Below, piece by piece: positions 1 through 8,196 of a DNA stretch of 64,000 bases. The stretch covers positions 3,963,748 through 4,027,747 of the forward strand of contig NZ_SIRP01000001.1 of NCBI RefSeq assembly GCF_011634835.1, in the 5' to 3' direction. The position numbers were made by a program, and so were the translations under genes. Positions within the stretch are counted from its first letter, which is position 1. Each line of letters begins with the position of its first letter. Below the pieces are notes generated by a model. It worked only from the letters and a program-made list of their open reading frames with translations. It ran no database searches and had not been told where the DNA came from. The DNA is from Isoptericola sp. BMS4. Lineage in GTDB: Bacteria; Actinomycetota; Actinomycetes; Actinomycetales; Cellulomonadaceae.

Positions 1-189
1 GGGCAGGGAGCGTTCGACGTCCGGGCCCGTGGTCGCGCCGGGTGCGCTGGGGAAGGGCGCCGGCGCGGCCGGGGCGGGCGAGGTGGTGAGCATGCCCGGG
101 ACGACGTCGTAGGCGTCGGCGACCAGGTATCCCCCGAGGAGCACGACGGCGGTCACGGCGGTGGCGGTGACGTTTCCCCGCCAGCCCAT
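1..189 (-). CDS. D-alanyl-D-alanine carboxypeptidase family protein, N-terminus only
   Basis: Only the first 63 codons are in the window; the gene runs off the left edge. The protein opens with [20 protein letters not shown], a short basic N-region followed by a hydrophobic membrane/signal segment, then a Pro/Ala-rich extracytoplasmic stretch. A strong ribosome site (CGAGGAGG) lies 4 nt before the ATG at 189. Family knowledge: actinobacterial dacB (PBP4-type carboxypeptidase, peptidoglycan trimming outside the membrane) commonly lies divergent to ppa and starts with just such a segment. No catalytic motif is visible here, so the product name rests on neighbourhood and N-terminal style. It could be another exported protein. 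Confidence 0.5.
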   Translation of the reverse strand, partial: MGWRGNVTATAVTAVVLLGGYLVADAYDVVPGMLTTSPAPAAPAPFPSAPGATTGPDVERSLP

Positions 190-434
190 GCGGCCTCCTC
201 GTTCCCGTGTCCCCACGACGCTACCGCCGAGCGCGCGTCGAGCGCTTCGTGAGCATCGTCACAGCCCGGCGCCCGTGGCGTGCTCGTTGTGTATCTTCCC
301 ACGTCCGCGGGGCGCCGCGCGCCACGTCGGAGGCCCGGTCCGCGCCGGCGCGCATGGCAGACTTTGACGGGGCGTCTGCACCGGGAATGCCCGCCACCAC
401 GCACGTCCGAGGCACGTCCAAGCATGGAGGAACA
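190..434. promoter_or_regulatory. divergent intergenic region dacB-like / ppa
   Basis: This 245-bp gap must hold promoters for both divergent genes. No clear sigma-70 hexamer pair or operator palindrome could be picked out with confidence; TTTGAC at about 363-368 is a possible -35 element for ppa. The GGAGG at 426-430 is the ppa ribosome site. Confidence 0.35.
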
Positions 435-935
435 GTGGAGTTCGACGTCACGATCGAGATCCCGAAGGGCCAGCGGAACAAGTACGAGGTCGACCACGAG
501 ACGGGGCGCATCCGCCTCGACCGCATGCTGTTCACCTCGACCCGCTACCCCGACGACTACGGGTTCATCGAGGGCACGCTCGGCGAGGACGGCGACCCGC
601 TGGACGCGATGGTCCTGCTGGAGGAGCCCACGTTCCCCGGCTGCCTCATCACGTGCCGCGCTCTCGGCATGTTCCGCATGCGCGACGAGGCGGGCGGCGA
701 CGACAAGGTGCTGTGCGTCCCGACGGGCGACCAGCGCATGGCGTGGCGGCAGGACATCGACGACGTCTCCGACTTCCACCGCCTGGAGATCCAGCACTTC
801 TTCGAGGTCTACAAGGACCTCGAGCCGGGCAAGTCCGTCGAGGGCGCGCACTGGGTGGGCAGGGCCGAGGCCGAGGCCGAGATCGAGCGCTCGCTCCAGC
901 GCGCCAAGGAGACCGGCTACTACGACAAGCACTGA
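435..935 (+). CDS. ppa: inorganic pyrophosphatase, family I
   Basis: Cytoplasmic Mg-dependent hydrolysis of pyrophosphate to two phosphates, which pulls biosynthetic reactions forward. The 166-residue product shows the family I signature DGDPLD (residues 52-57) with the preceding KYE (16-18) and RYPDDYG, and later the YKDLEPGK segment. Length is normal for bacterial single-domain enzymes. The GTG start at 435 is chosen because GGAGG sits 4 nt upstream and the protein then begins with [12 protein letters not shown], the usual N-terminus; open frame continues further upstream but is not conserved in style. It stands alone between a divergent cell-wall gene and a dehydrogenase 38 nt downstream. 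Confidence 0.96.
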   Translation: MEFDVTIEIPKGQRNKYEVDHETGRIRLDRMLFTSTRYPDDYGFIEGTLGEDGDPLDAMVLLEEPTFPGCLITCRALGMFRMRDEAGGDDKVLCVPTGDQRMAWRQDIDDVSDFHRLEIQHFFEVYKDLEPGKSVEGAHWVGRAEAEAEIERSLQRAKETGYYDKH

Positions 936-973
936 CGTGCGCCGGCCGGCCGCGCCGGTCGTACGGTAGGCGC

Positions 974-2035
974 ATGCTTGCCTCCGTCATCCACGACGCC
1001 CGAGACGTCCGCGCCGAGGAGCGCCCCGACCCGCGGATCCTGACGCCCGGGGACGCCGTCGTGCGCGTCGTCGCCGCTTGCGTGTGCGGCTCCGACCTGT
1101 GGCCCTACCGCGGGGTCACGCCGACGAAGCGACCCCGCCCCATCGGGCACGAGCTCGTGGGCGTCGTCGAGGAGCTGGGCGACGACGTCACCTCCGCGCG
1201 GGTCGGGGACTTCGTCGTCCTGCCCTTCACCATGAGCTGCGGCACCTGCCAGGCCTGCCGCGCCGGCGTGACCGCCGCGTGCGACCTGGTCACCGGCTTC
1301 GGCGGCACCGACCGCGAAGGCCACCCTGTGGACGGCGCGCAGGGCGAGCGCGTCCGCATCCCGCTCGCGCAGCACTCCCTGTTCCCCGTCGGCCGCACGG
1401 AGGCCGAGATCGAGGCGGCGGGCCTGGTCCCGCACCTGCTCGCGCTGGCCGACGTCATGTCGACCGGCTACCACGCCGCCGCCTCCGCGCGCGTCGCGGA
1501 GGGCGAGACCGTCGTCGTGGTCGGCGACGGCGCCGTCGGGCTGTGCGGCGTGATCGCCGCGCGGCTGCTCGGCGCCGGGCGCGTCGTCGCCATGAGCCGG
1601 CACCCGGACCGGGCCGCGCTGGCCCGCGACCTCGGCGCCACCGACGTCGTCGCGGAGCGGGGCGACGACGCGATCGCCGCGCTGCGCGAGCTCCTCGACG
1701 GCGACCTCGCCGACGCCGCCCTGGAGTGCGTCGGCACGAAGCAGTCGATGGACACCGCGCTCGACGCGGTGCGCGGCGGCGGCCGCATCGGCTTCGTGGG
1801 CGTGCCGCACGGGGGTCCCGAGCTGAGCGTGCGGCGCATGTTCGACCGCAACCTCACCGTCGGCGGCGGCATGGCGTCCGCCCGGCACTACATGGAGCAG
1901 CTGCTCCCCGCGGTCCTGTCCGGCGAGATCGAGCCCGGGAGGGTGTTCGACCGCGAGCTGCCGCTGGCCGACGTCGCCGAGGCCTACGCCGCGATGGACG
2001 AGCGCCGCGCCACGAAGGTCCTCCTGCGCCCCTGA
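974..2035 (+). CDS. zinc-dependent medium-chain alcohol dehydrogenase
   Basis: A 353-residue MDR-family NAD(P)-dependent dehydrogenase. Catalytic zinc ligands are visible as C38 (VCGSD) and H59-E60 (GHE), and the structural zinc lobe as C-x2-C-x2-C-x7-C around residues 90-104 (CGTCQACRAG). The Rossmann dinucleotide motif GDGAVG lies near residue 180. Substrate is unknown; the closest style is the group of glutathione-independent aldehyde/alcohol dehydrogenases. The ATG at 974 lies directly after a short GC-rich spacer. Its stop faces that of the NlpC/P60 gene, with a long perfect palindrome between them. Confidence 0.9.
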   Translation: MLASVIHDARDVRAEERPDPRILTPGDAVVRVVAACVCGSDLWPYRGVTPTKRPRPIGHELVGVVEELGDDVTSARVGDFVVLPFTMSCGTCQACRAGVTAACDLVTGFGGTDREGHPVDGAQGERVRIPLAQHSLFPVGRTEAEIEAAGLVPHLLALADVMSTGYHAAASARVAEGETVVVVGDGAVGLCGVIAARLLGAGRVVAMSRHPDRAALARDLGATDVVAERGDDAIAALRELLDGDLADAALECVGTKQSMDTALDAVRGGGRIGFVGVPHGGPELSVRRMFDRNLTVGGGMASARHYMEQLLPAVLSGEIEPGRVFDRELPLADVAEAYAAMDERRATKVLLRP

Positions 2036-2042
2036 GCCACGT

Positions 2043-2100
2043 TGTGGGTACGCAGATGGCGTGGACTCACGGGTGAGTCCACGCCATCTGCGTACCCACA
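2043..2100. repeat. 28-bp perfect palindrome between convergent genes (family D)
   Basis: Arms 2043-2070 and 2073-2100 are perfectly complementary over 28 bp with only GG between them. It lies 7 nt after the dehydrogenase stop and 2 nt from the stop of the opposite gene, so it is placed to act as a bidirectional transcription barrier. There is no T-tract, and the stem is much longer than a normal intrinsic terminator. Its sequence is unrelated to the other palindromes of this window. Confidence 0.9.
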
Positions 2101-2102
2101 GC

Positions 2103-3629
2103 TCACGGGCGGCCGGCGTAGGGCATGACGTCGGTCCAGCGGATCGCGGTCTCCCGGACGTCGATGCCGGGGCGCGGCGCCTCGACCATCGTCCCGCCGC
2201 CGGCGTAGAGGGCCACGTGCCGGATGGTCGACGGGTCCGAGGTGTCGTTCGCGTAGAAGATGAGGTCGCCCGGCCGCATCTGGTCGTAGGGGATCTTGGC
2301 GACCTCCTGGTACTGGGTGCGCGTGGTCCGCGTGATCCACAGCCCTGCGGCCTTCCACGCCTGCGACGTGAGCCCCGAGCAGTCGTAGCCCGGGTTCCCC
2401 TCACCGCCCCACTGGTACTCGACCCCGATCCTGGCGCGCGCCCACGCGAGCGCCTCTCGCCCCTGCGCGGCGGTGCTGCGTCCCACCGTGACGACCGGCT
2501 GCGGGTCGGGCTCCGGCTCGCTCGTCCGCGTCGGCTCCGGCTCGGGTTCCGGGTCGGGCTCGCGCGTGCGGGCGGGGTCGGGGTCGGGCGCCGACGTGTC
2601 CTCGGCCGGCGCCGGGTCGCCGGACGACGCCGTCCCGCCGGTCCGTCCCGCGTCCTCGGCCTCCCCCGCGGTGCCGGGGCCGGAACCGGCCGGCTCGTCG
2701 CTCGCCGCGGCCTCGTCCGGCGCGCCGTCGTCGGCCGCAGGCCGGTCGTCCTGCCCGCCCGCCGGCCCTGCACCGGGCGCACCCCCGTCCTCGACGGCCT
2801 CGCGGGCCCGGCGCTCCTGCGCCCGGTCCGCCTCGGCCTGCCGCGCCTCGTCCCGCTCGCGCTCCAGCGCGACGCTGGTGCTGCGCAGGTCCGCCAGGCG
2901 CCCGTACAGCGCGTCCCGCTCCCGCTCGGCCGCGGCCGAGCGGGCCTCGAGCGAGGCGACGGCGTCCTCCGCTCGGGCGAGGGTCTCGGCGGCGCGCTCC
3001 TTCGCCTCCGCCTGTGCGTCGCGGGCGGCGCTCCAGCGGGCGTCCGCCTGGCGCGCGGCGGCGCGGGCGTCGGCCTGCGCGGTGAGCGTCGCCGCCAGCT
3101 TGCGCTCAACGGCGCGGCGGGCGGACCCGGTCGCGGTCACCTGGTCGAGGCTCTGGGCCCCGGTCACGACGGCCAGCGGGCCGAGGGCCCCGGCCGACCG
3201 CGCCCCCGTCCGGTACGTCTCCGCCATCGCGGCACGCGCCGCGGCCTCCGCCTCGGCCGCCGTCTCGGCGCGCTCCCGGGCCTCGGCGGTGGCGTCCCGG
3301 GCCGCGTCGAGGTCGGCGGCCGCCTGCGTGTAGTCGGTGGCCGCCGTCTGGACGGCCGCCTCCGCGGCCGCGAGGTCGGCGCGGATGGCGTCGAGCCGGT
3401 CCTGGGCGCCGCCGACGTCGAGGCGGGCCGCGTCGACGGCGGCGTGGGCGGCGGCCACCTCGTCGTCACCGGGCGGCTCGGCCCGGGCGGCGCCGCCCGT
3501 GGCGAGCGCGGGCCCGATGCCGAGCAGCGCGGCGGCGAGGACGGCGATCGCGCGGCCGGGCCGCCGGGCCGTCCAGGGCCGTGCCCCCGTCGTCGTGGCG
3601 CGCGACGGCGCGCGACGCGTGTGGAGCAT
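2103..3629 (-). CDS. secreted NlpC/P60 peptidoglycan endopeptidase with coiled-coil N-terminus
   Basis: A 508-residue exported cell-wall hydrolase. Residues 1-48 form a signal peptide (basic start, hydrophobic core, ATGGAARA). Residues about 55-250 are Ala/Arg/Glu-rich coiled coil, about 255-375 an acidic, Pro/Thr-rich linker, and about 385-508 the NlpC/P60 domain. The catalytic Cys is in YDCSGLTSQAW and the His in IRHVALYAGGG. Family knowledge: such RipA/CwlO-type enzymes cut the D-Glu-mDAP/Lys stem-peptide bond and the coiled coil keeps them inhibited or docks to FtsX. The ATG at 3629 has AAGGAACG upstream. An open frame extends further but lacks a ribosome site. Confidence 0.9.
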   Translation of the reverse strand: MLHTRRAPSRATTTGARPWTARRPGRAIAVLAAALLGIGPALATGGAARAEPPGDDEVAAAHAAVDAARLDVGGAQDRLDAIRADLAAAEAAVQTAATDYTQAAADLDAARDATAEARERAETAAEAEAAARAAMAETYRTGARSAGALGPLAVVTGAQSLDQVTATGSARRAVERKLAATLTAQADARAAARQADARWSAARDAQAEAKERAAETLARAEDAVASLEARSAAAERERDALYGRLADLRSTSVALERERDEARQAEADRAQERRAREAVEDGGAPGAGPAGGQDDRPAADDGAPDEAAASDEPAGSGPGTAGEAEDAGRTGGTASSGDPAPAEDTSAPDPDPARTREPDPEPEPEPTRTSEPEPDPQPVVTVGRSTAAQGREALAWARARIGVEYQWGGEGNPGYDCSGLTSQAWKAAGLWITRTTRTQYQEVAKIPYDQMRPGDLIFYANDTSDPSTIRHVALYAGGGTMVEAPRPGIDVRETAIRWTDVMPYAGRP

Positions 3630-3814
3630 GATCGTTCCTTCCCTGCCCGCCCAGGACTGCGGGCGGCCCCGCCCAGGCTCGCCCCGACGGGCCCCCGACG
3701 CCACCGGAAAGCACGCCACACCGGCCTCGGGCAACACGACACGCCGTCCGCATCGTGGTCTCAATTTGCGAGACACCTCTGTCGCCGGCCGTCGACCGCG
3801 GCTACGGTCGGGCC
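3630..3814. promoter_or_regulatory. divergent promoter region NlpC/P60 - metY leader
   Basis: The interval contains an AT-richer patch with the inverted repeat GTCTC-N7-GAGAC (3758-3774), a candidate operator about 40 nt before the metY leader peptide. The regulator is not in the window. No other gene is visible here. Confidence 0.4.
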
Positions 3815-3838
3815 ATGACTCGTCGAATGTGCCGCTGA
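3815..3838 (+). CDS. possible cysteine-containing leader peptide of metY (MTRRMCR)
   Basis: A 7-codon open frame, ATG to TGA, encodes MTRRMCR. It is followed immediately by a nested stem-loop (feature 3844-3900) and then by metY. Known precedent: short upstream ORFs containing Cys codons control sulphur genes in mycobacteria and other actinobacteria by translation-coupled attenuation. Here the Met-Cys pair near the stop and the position before a methionine operon support the same idea. No obvious Shine-Dalgarno precedes it (GGTCGGGCC), so it may be weakly translated or leaderless. Function is inferred. Confidence 0.5.
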   Translation: MTRRMCR

Positions 3839-3843
3839 CCACC

Positions 3844-3900
3844 GCGCACGTTCGCCTGCCTGCGGTCGCTCGCACCGCAGCCTCCTGACCCCTCGTGCGC
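3844..3900 (+). promoter_or_regulatory. nested stem-loop after leader peptide, candidate attenuator
   Basis: An outer 7-bp stem (GCGCACG 3844-3850 with CGTGCGC 3894-3900) encloses an inner 7-bp stem (CTGCGGT 3860-3866 with ACCGCAG 3874-3880). It begins 6 nt after the leader stop codon. A ribosome stalled on the Met-Cys codons would be positioned to change its folding. Confidence 0.45.
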
Positions 3901-3988
3901 ACCCCACCGTCGCGGTCCACCTCCAGCGTGCAGGCCTTCTGGGGCTCCGCGACCGACCGCCCCGCCGTCGACCCGCCCAGGAGCAGCC

Positions 3989-5365
3989 ATGAGCACCGCC
4001 ACCGACAGCACGCCGCAGCCCGCCTGGTCCTTCGAGACCCGCCAGATCCACGCCGGCACGACGCCCGACCCGGCCACCGGCGCCCGGGCCCTGCCCATCT
4101 ACCAGACGACGTCGTTCGAGTTCCCGTCCGCCGACGTCGCCGCCGACCGCTTCGCGCTCCAGGACCTGGGCCCGATCTACACGCGCATCGGCAACCCCAC
4201 CACCGAGGCGGTCGAGAACCGGATCGCGGACCTCGAGGGCGGCGTCGGCGCGCTGCTCGTGGCCTCCGGCCAGGCCGCCGAGACGCTCGCACTCCTCAAC
4301 GTCGCCCGCGCCGGCGACCACGTCGTGGCCAGCCCGAGCCTCTACGGCGGCACGTACAACCTGCTGCACCACACGCTGCCGCGGCTCGGCATCGAGACCA
4401 CGTTCGTCGACGACCCGCACGACCCGGAGGCCTGGCGCGCCGCCGCCCGGCCGACCACCCGGGCGTTCTTCGGCGAGACCATCCCCAACCCGCGCGCCGA
4501 CGTGCTGGACATCGCGGCGGTCGCCGGCGTCGCGCACGAGGTGGGCGTGCCGCTCATCGTCGACAACACCGTCGCCACCCCCTACCTCGTGCGGCCGATC
4601 GAGCACGGCGCCGACGTCGTCGTGCACTCGGCCACCAAGTACCTCGGCGGGCACGGCACCTCGATCGGCGGCGTCATCGTCGACGGCGGCACCTTCGACT
4701 ACGCCGCCCACCCCGAGCGGTTCGCCGACTTCAACGAGCCCGACCCCAGCTACCACGGCGTCGTCTACGCCCGCGACCTCGGCGTCGGCTCGCCCCTCGG
4801 CGCCAACCTCGCGTTCATCCTCAAGGCGCGCGTCCAGCTGCTGCGCGACCTGGGCCCCGCGATCTCGCCGTTCAACGCCTTCCTCCTCGCCCAGGGCCTC
4901 GAGACCCTCTCGCTGCGCCTCGAGCGCCACGTGGAGAACGCGCGGCGGGTCGCCGAGTGGCTCGAGTCCCGCGACGACGTCGGCGTCGTGCACTACGCCG
5001 GCCTGGAGTCGTCGCCGTGGCACGCCAACGCCCGCCGCTACGCCCCGCGCGGCGCGGGCGCCGTGCTCGCCTTCGAGCTCCGCGCCGACGACGACGCCCG
5101 GGCGGCGGCCGCGGGCCGCGCGTTCGTGTCCGCGCTGCGGCTGCACTCCCACGTGGCCAACATCGGCGACGTGCGCTCCCTGGTCATCCACCCGGCGTCC
5201 ACCACCCACTCCCAGCTCACCCCGGCCGAGCAGGCCGCGTCCGGTGTCACCCCGGGGCTGGTGCGGCTCGCCGTCGGGCTCGAGCACGTCGACGACATCC
5301 TCGCCGACCTGGAGCTCGGGTTCGCCGCCGCGGCGGAGGTCGCGACCGAGGAGGCCGCTGCGTGA
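3989..5365 (+). CDS. metY: O-acetylhomoserine sulfhydrylase (aminocarboxypropyltransferase)
   Basis: A 458-residue PLP enzyme of the Cys/Met metabolism family that makes homocysteine (or methionine) from O-acetylhomoserine plus sulfide (or methanethiol) in the cytoplasm. The PLP lysine is K217 in SATKYLGG, and the N-terminal YTRIGNPT and SGQAAE motifs are typical. The long insert around residues 235-275 is usual for MetY compared with MetB/MetC. ATG at 3989 is preceded by CAGGAGCAGCC. Its stop overlaps the metX start by 4 nt (GTGA), so both are translated from one transcript. A possible leader peptide upstream suggests sulphur-responsive control. Confidence 0.95.
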   Translation: MSTATDSTPQPAWSFETRQIHAGTTPDPATGARALPIYQTTSFEFPSADVAADRFALQDLGPIYTRIGNPTTEAVENRIADLEGGVGALLVASGQAAETLALLNVARAGDHVVASPSLYGGTYNLLHHTLPRLGIETTFVDDPHDPEAWRAAARPTTRAFFGETIPNPRADVLDIAAVAGVAHEVGVPLIVDNTVATPYLVRPIEHGADVVVHSATKYLGGHGTSIGGVIVDGGTFDYAAHPERFADFNEPDPSYHGVVYARDLGVGSPLGANLAFILKARVQLLRDLGPAISPFNAFLLAQGLETLSLRLERHVENARRVAEWLESRDDVGVVHYAGLESSPWHANARRYAPRGAGAVLAFELRADDDARAAAAGRAFVSALRLHSHVANIGDVRSLVIHPASTTHSQLTPAEQAASGVTPGLVRLAVGLEHVDDILADLELGFAAAAEVATEEAAA

Positions 5366-6588
5366 GCGTCGCCACCCGTCGCCCCACGGCGCCCGCCGCC
5401 CCGCGCGGCGCCGACCTCGGCCCCGTGCCGGCGACGGGGGCGTGGCGCGACGGCGACCCGGCCGGGGCGCGCCGGTTCGCCGACGTCGGCGCCGTCGAGC
5501 TCGAGTCGGGCGGCGTGCTGCCCGACGTGCGGGTCGCCTACGAGACCTGGGGGACGCTCGCCCCGGACGGCTCCAACGCCGTCCTCGTGCTGCACGCGCT
5601 CACCGGCGACGCGCACGTCGCCGGTCCCGCCGGGCCGGGGCAGGCGACCGCCGGCTGGTGGGAGCAGATGATCGGCCCCGGCGCCCCGATCGACACCGAC
5701 CGGTACTTCGTCGTCGCGCCCAACGTGCTCGGCGGCTGCCAGGGCACCACCGGCCCGGCGTCGACCGCCCCCGACGGGCGCCCGTGGGGCGGGCGCTTCC
5801 CGCGCCTGACCACGCGCGACCAGGTGGCGGCGGAGATCGAGCTGACCCGCCAGCTCGGGATCAGCCGGTGGGAGCTCGTCATCGGGGCGTCCATGGGCGG
5901 GCTCCGCGTCCTGGAGTGGGGGGTCCTCGGCCCGGAGGCCGGCATCGAGGTGCGCAACGTCGCGCCGATCGCCACGACGGCGCAGACGTCGGGCGACCAG
6001 ATCGCCTGGGCGCACCCGCAGCTCGGGGCCATCCGGGCCGACCCGCGGTGGCGCGGCGGCGACTACTACGACGCTCCCGACGGCGACGGGCCCTCCGCCG
6101 GGCTCGCCATCGCCCGCCAGATCGCGCACACCACCTACCGCACGGCGCCCGAGCTCGACACGCGCTTCGGCCGCCTGCCGCAGGGCGGCGAGGACCCGCT
6201 GACGGACGGGCGCTACGCCGTGCAGTCGTACCTCGACCACCACGGCGACAAGCTCGCCCGCCGGTTCGACGCCAACTCGTACCTGATCCTCACCGAGTCG
6301 ATGCTCAGCCACGACCTGGGACGCGACCGCGGCGGGGTGGAGGCCGCGCTGGCGCAGATCCGGGCGCGTGCGCTGGTCGTCGCCGTCGACACCGACCGCC
6401 TGTTCCCGCCCGAGCAGGCGGAGCGCATCGCGGAGGGGCTGCCTGCCGCCGAGCCCCTGCGCCTCGTCGTCTCCGACTACGGGCACGACGGGTTCCTCAT
6501 CGAGTTCGACCAGCTGGGCCCGGTGGTCGCGGACTTCCTCGCCCGGGCGGGCGTGCCGGACGGCGCCGACCCCGAGCGGCGCGACTGA
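5362..6588 (+). CDS. metX: homoserine O-acetyltransferase
   Basis: A 408-residue alpha/beta-hydrolase-fold acyltransferase that acetylates L-homoserine with acetyl-CoA, the step before MetY. The catalytic triad is visible: nucleophile S177 in GASMGG, D343 in DTDRLFPP and H375 in YGHDGFL. The GTG start overlaps the metY stop, indicating translational coupling. The approximately 25 N-terminal residues (Ala/Pro/Arg-rich) precede the conserved part and may be variable. metY and metX together make a two-gene direct-sulfhydrylation route to homocysteine. A strong hairpin follows the stop. Confidence 0.95.
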   Translation: MSVATRRPTAPAAPRGADLGPVPATGAWRDGDPAGARRFADVGAVELESGGVLPDVRVAYETWGTLAPDGSNAVLVLHALTGDAHVAGPAGPGQATAGWWEQMIGPGAPIDTDRYFVVAPNVLGGCQGTTGPASTAPDGRPWGGRFPRLTTRDQVAAEIELTRQLGISRWELVIGASMGGLRVLEWGVLGPEAGIEVRNVAPIATTAQTSGDQIAWAHPQLGAIRADPRWRGGDYYDAPDGDGPSAGLAIARQIAHTTYRTAPELDTRFGRLPQGGEDPLTDGRYAVQSYLDHHGDKLARRFDANSYLILTESMLSHDLGRDRGGVEAALAQIRARALVVAVDTDRLFPPEQAERIAEGLPAAEPLRLVVSDYGHDGFLIEFDQLGPVVADFLARAGVPDGADPERRD

Positions 6589-6591
6589 CGC

Positions 6592-6621
6592 CCGCCGGAG
6601 CGGCCCCGGCCGCTCCGGCGG
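6592..6621 (+). terminator. hairpin terminator after metX
   Basis: A 14-bp perfect stem (6592-6605 with 6608-6621) and a 2-nt loop begins 3 nt after the metX stop. It has no T-tract, as is common in very GC-rich actinobacteria. Confidence 0.65.
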
Positions 6622-6700
6622 CGGGTGCCGGGAGGCGCACCTACCGTGGGTGAGGCCGCCACAGCTCGGTGGCCGGCACCCCGCGACCGGAGGCGACGTC

Positions 6701-7117
6701 ATGCGGCTCAACCCTTACCTCAGCTTCAAGGACCAGGCCCGCGAGGCGCTGGAGTTCTACCGGTCCGCGCTCGGCGGCGAGCTGGACATCAGGACGTACG
6801 GCAGCCTGCCCGAGATGGGCGTTGACCCGGCCGAGCAGGAGCTCGTCATGCACGGCCAGCTCGACGCCCCGCACGGCCTCACCCTCATGGCGTCCGACAC
6901 CGGGACGATGATGCCGCACGTCCGGCCGACGGCCGGCATGTCCGTGTCGCTCACCGGGTCCGGCCCCGAGGATCTGGAGTACGTCCGGTCGGCCGTGGAG
7001 GCGTTGTCCGACGGCGCGACCGACGTCATGCCGTTCGAGAAGGCGCCGTGGGGCGACCACTACGGGCAGCTCACCGACAGGTACGGCATCACCTGGATGT
7101 TCGACGTCGGGGAGTGA
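6701..7117 (+). CDS. VOC / PhnB-like family protein
   Basis: A 138-residue protein of the glyoxalase/bleomycin-resistance (VOC) superfamily, PhnB-like (DUF1338/3-demethylubiquinone-methyltransferase-like) branch. Family features are the opening RLNPYLSFKDQAREALEFYRSALGG (given here as two parts, RLNPYLSFKDQ then REALEFYRSALGG), the central MHGQLD and MASD, and the C-terminal WGDHYGQLTDRYGITWMF. The enzymatic substrate is unknown for most members, so no reaction is assigned. GGAGG 8 nt before the ATG supports the start. It faces the coiled-coil gene downstream. Confidence 0.85.
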   Translation: MRLNPYLSFKDQAREALEFYRSALGGELDIRTYGSLPEMGVDPAEQELVMHGQLDAPHGLTLMASDTGTMMPHVRPTAGMSVSLTGSGPEDLEYVRSAVEALSDGATDVMPFEKAPWGDHYGQLTDRYGITWMFDVGE

Positions 7118-7141
7118 GCGCCCCGCCCGGCGGGCCCGGGG

Positions 7142-8131
7142 TCAGTGCAGCAGCGCCTCGCGGCGGGCCGCCAGCTCCCCGAGGCGGCCGGTGACGCCGC
7201 GCTCCCGGTCGGCGAGCCGCGCCCGCACGCCGTCGACCGCCTGCCCGGCGCCCGCGACCCGCTGCCGCGCCTCGCTGATGCGGTTCGCCACCGCCCAGTC
7301 GGTGAACATGTTGTCGAACCAGATGTCGAGGGTGCGGGTCAGGCCGCCGACGCCCACGTCGGCCACGCCCGTCTCACCGAGGTCGCCCAGCTCCACGCGC
7401 AGGTGGGCGAGCGCACCGTCCGCGGCACGCAGCAGTGCGGCGGCCCGGTCGAGCTTGTCGTGCTTGACCATGCTCGCGAGCATGTCGCCGCCGAAGAACG
7501 TGTCGTAGGTGGACCAGCCGTCGGCGCTGCGCAGCACGTCGGACGCCTGGGCGAGCGCGCCGGCCGCGTGCTCGGCCGCCGTCTGCGCCTCGGCGATCTC
7601 GACCTGCTCGGCGCGCAGGGCGCCCACCTGCTCGGCGACGTCCGCCAGCGCGGTGGCCTGCGGGGCGCCCGAGTCGTGCACCCACCGCTCCTTGGCGGCC
7701 AGGGCCCGGCGGTAGCGCTCCTCGGCGTCGCCCAGGGCCACGAGCCCGGCGTCGACCGCGTCGAGCTCCCGGCGCGCCTGGGCGACGCGGGTCTCCGCCG
7801 CCGCGACCCGGTACTCGGCCGCCTGCTGCTCCGCCCGCTCCGCGCCGAGCCGCTCGTCGCGGTCGCCGCGCAGGCCTGCCCACACCCGGGTCAGGCTGAG
7901 CTTCTCGAGCCGTTCGACGTCCGCGGTCTCGTCGTCGAGCCTCGACCGGGTCTCGGCCCGCGCGGCCTCGGCCGCCGACAGCTCCTCGGCGGCGCGGCCG
8001 CGCCGGGCCACCTGACGGCGCCGCTCGTCGACGGCGGCGCGGGCGGCGCCCAGCTCGACCTCGACCGCCTCGCCCGCACTCGGGGCCGGGTCTGCGGGCT
8101 GGGACGGCGACGGGGAGGTGGCGTGTGTCAT
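7142..8131 (-). CDS. coiled-coil hypothetical protein
   Basis: A 329-residue Ala/Arg/Glu-rich protein not recognised by family. Residues about 20-190 read as long amphipathic coiled coil (repeated heptad-like AEELSAAEAARAE patterns), and about 210-300 form a more globular part with WSTYDTFFGGDMLASM and LDIWFDNMFTDW. There is no signal peptide or membrane segment, so it is probably cytoplasmic. ATG at 8131 is preferred; a TTG three codons upstream is possible. It is divergent to the quinone-reductase-like gene and convergent with the VOC gene. Confidence 0.75.
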   Translation of the reverse strand: MTHATSPSPSQPADPAPSAGEAVEVELGAARAAVDERRRQVARRGRAAEELSAAEAARAETRSRLDDETADVERLEKLSLTRVWAGLRGDRDERLGAERAEQQAAEYRVAAAETRVAQARRELDAVDAGLVALGDAEERYRRALAAKERWVHDSGAPQATALADVAEQVGALRAEQVEIAEAQTAAEHAAGALAQASDVLRSADGWSTYDTFFGGDMLASMVKHDKLDRAAALLRAADGALAHLRVELGDLGETGVADVGVGGLTRTLDIWFDNMFTDWAVANRISEARQRVAGAGQAVDGVRARLADRERGVTGRLGELAARREALLH

Positions 8132-8196
8132 GCGCGCCAACCTACCGCCGGGCCGCCCGCCTCGGTCTCGGCGGGCACGGCCGCTAGGTTGGACGC

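Noticed and set aside
3720-3988. SAM riboswitch upstream of metY
   Set aside because: I could not find the conserved SAM-I or SAM-IV core sequences; a leader peptide plus hairpin explains the region better.
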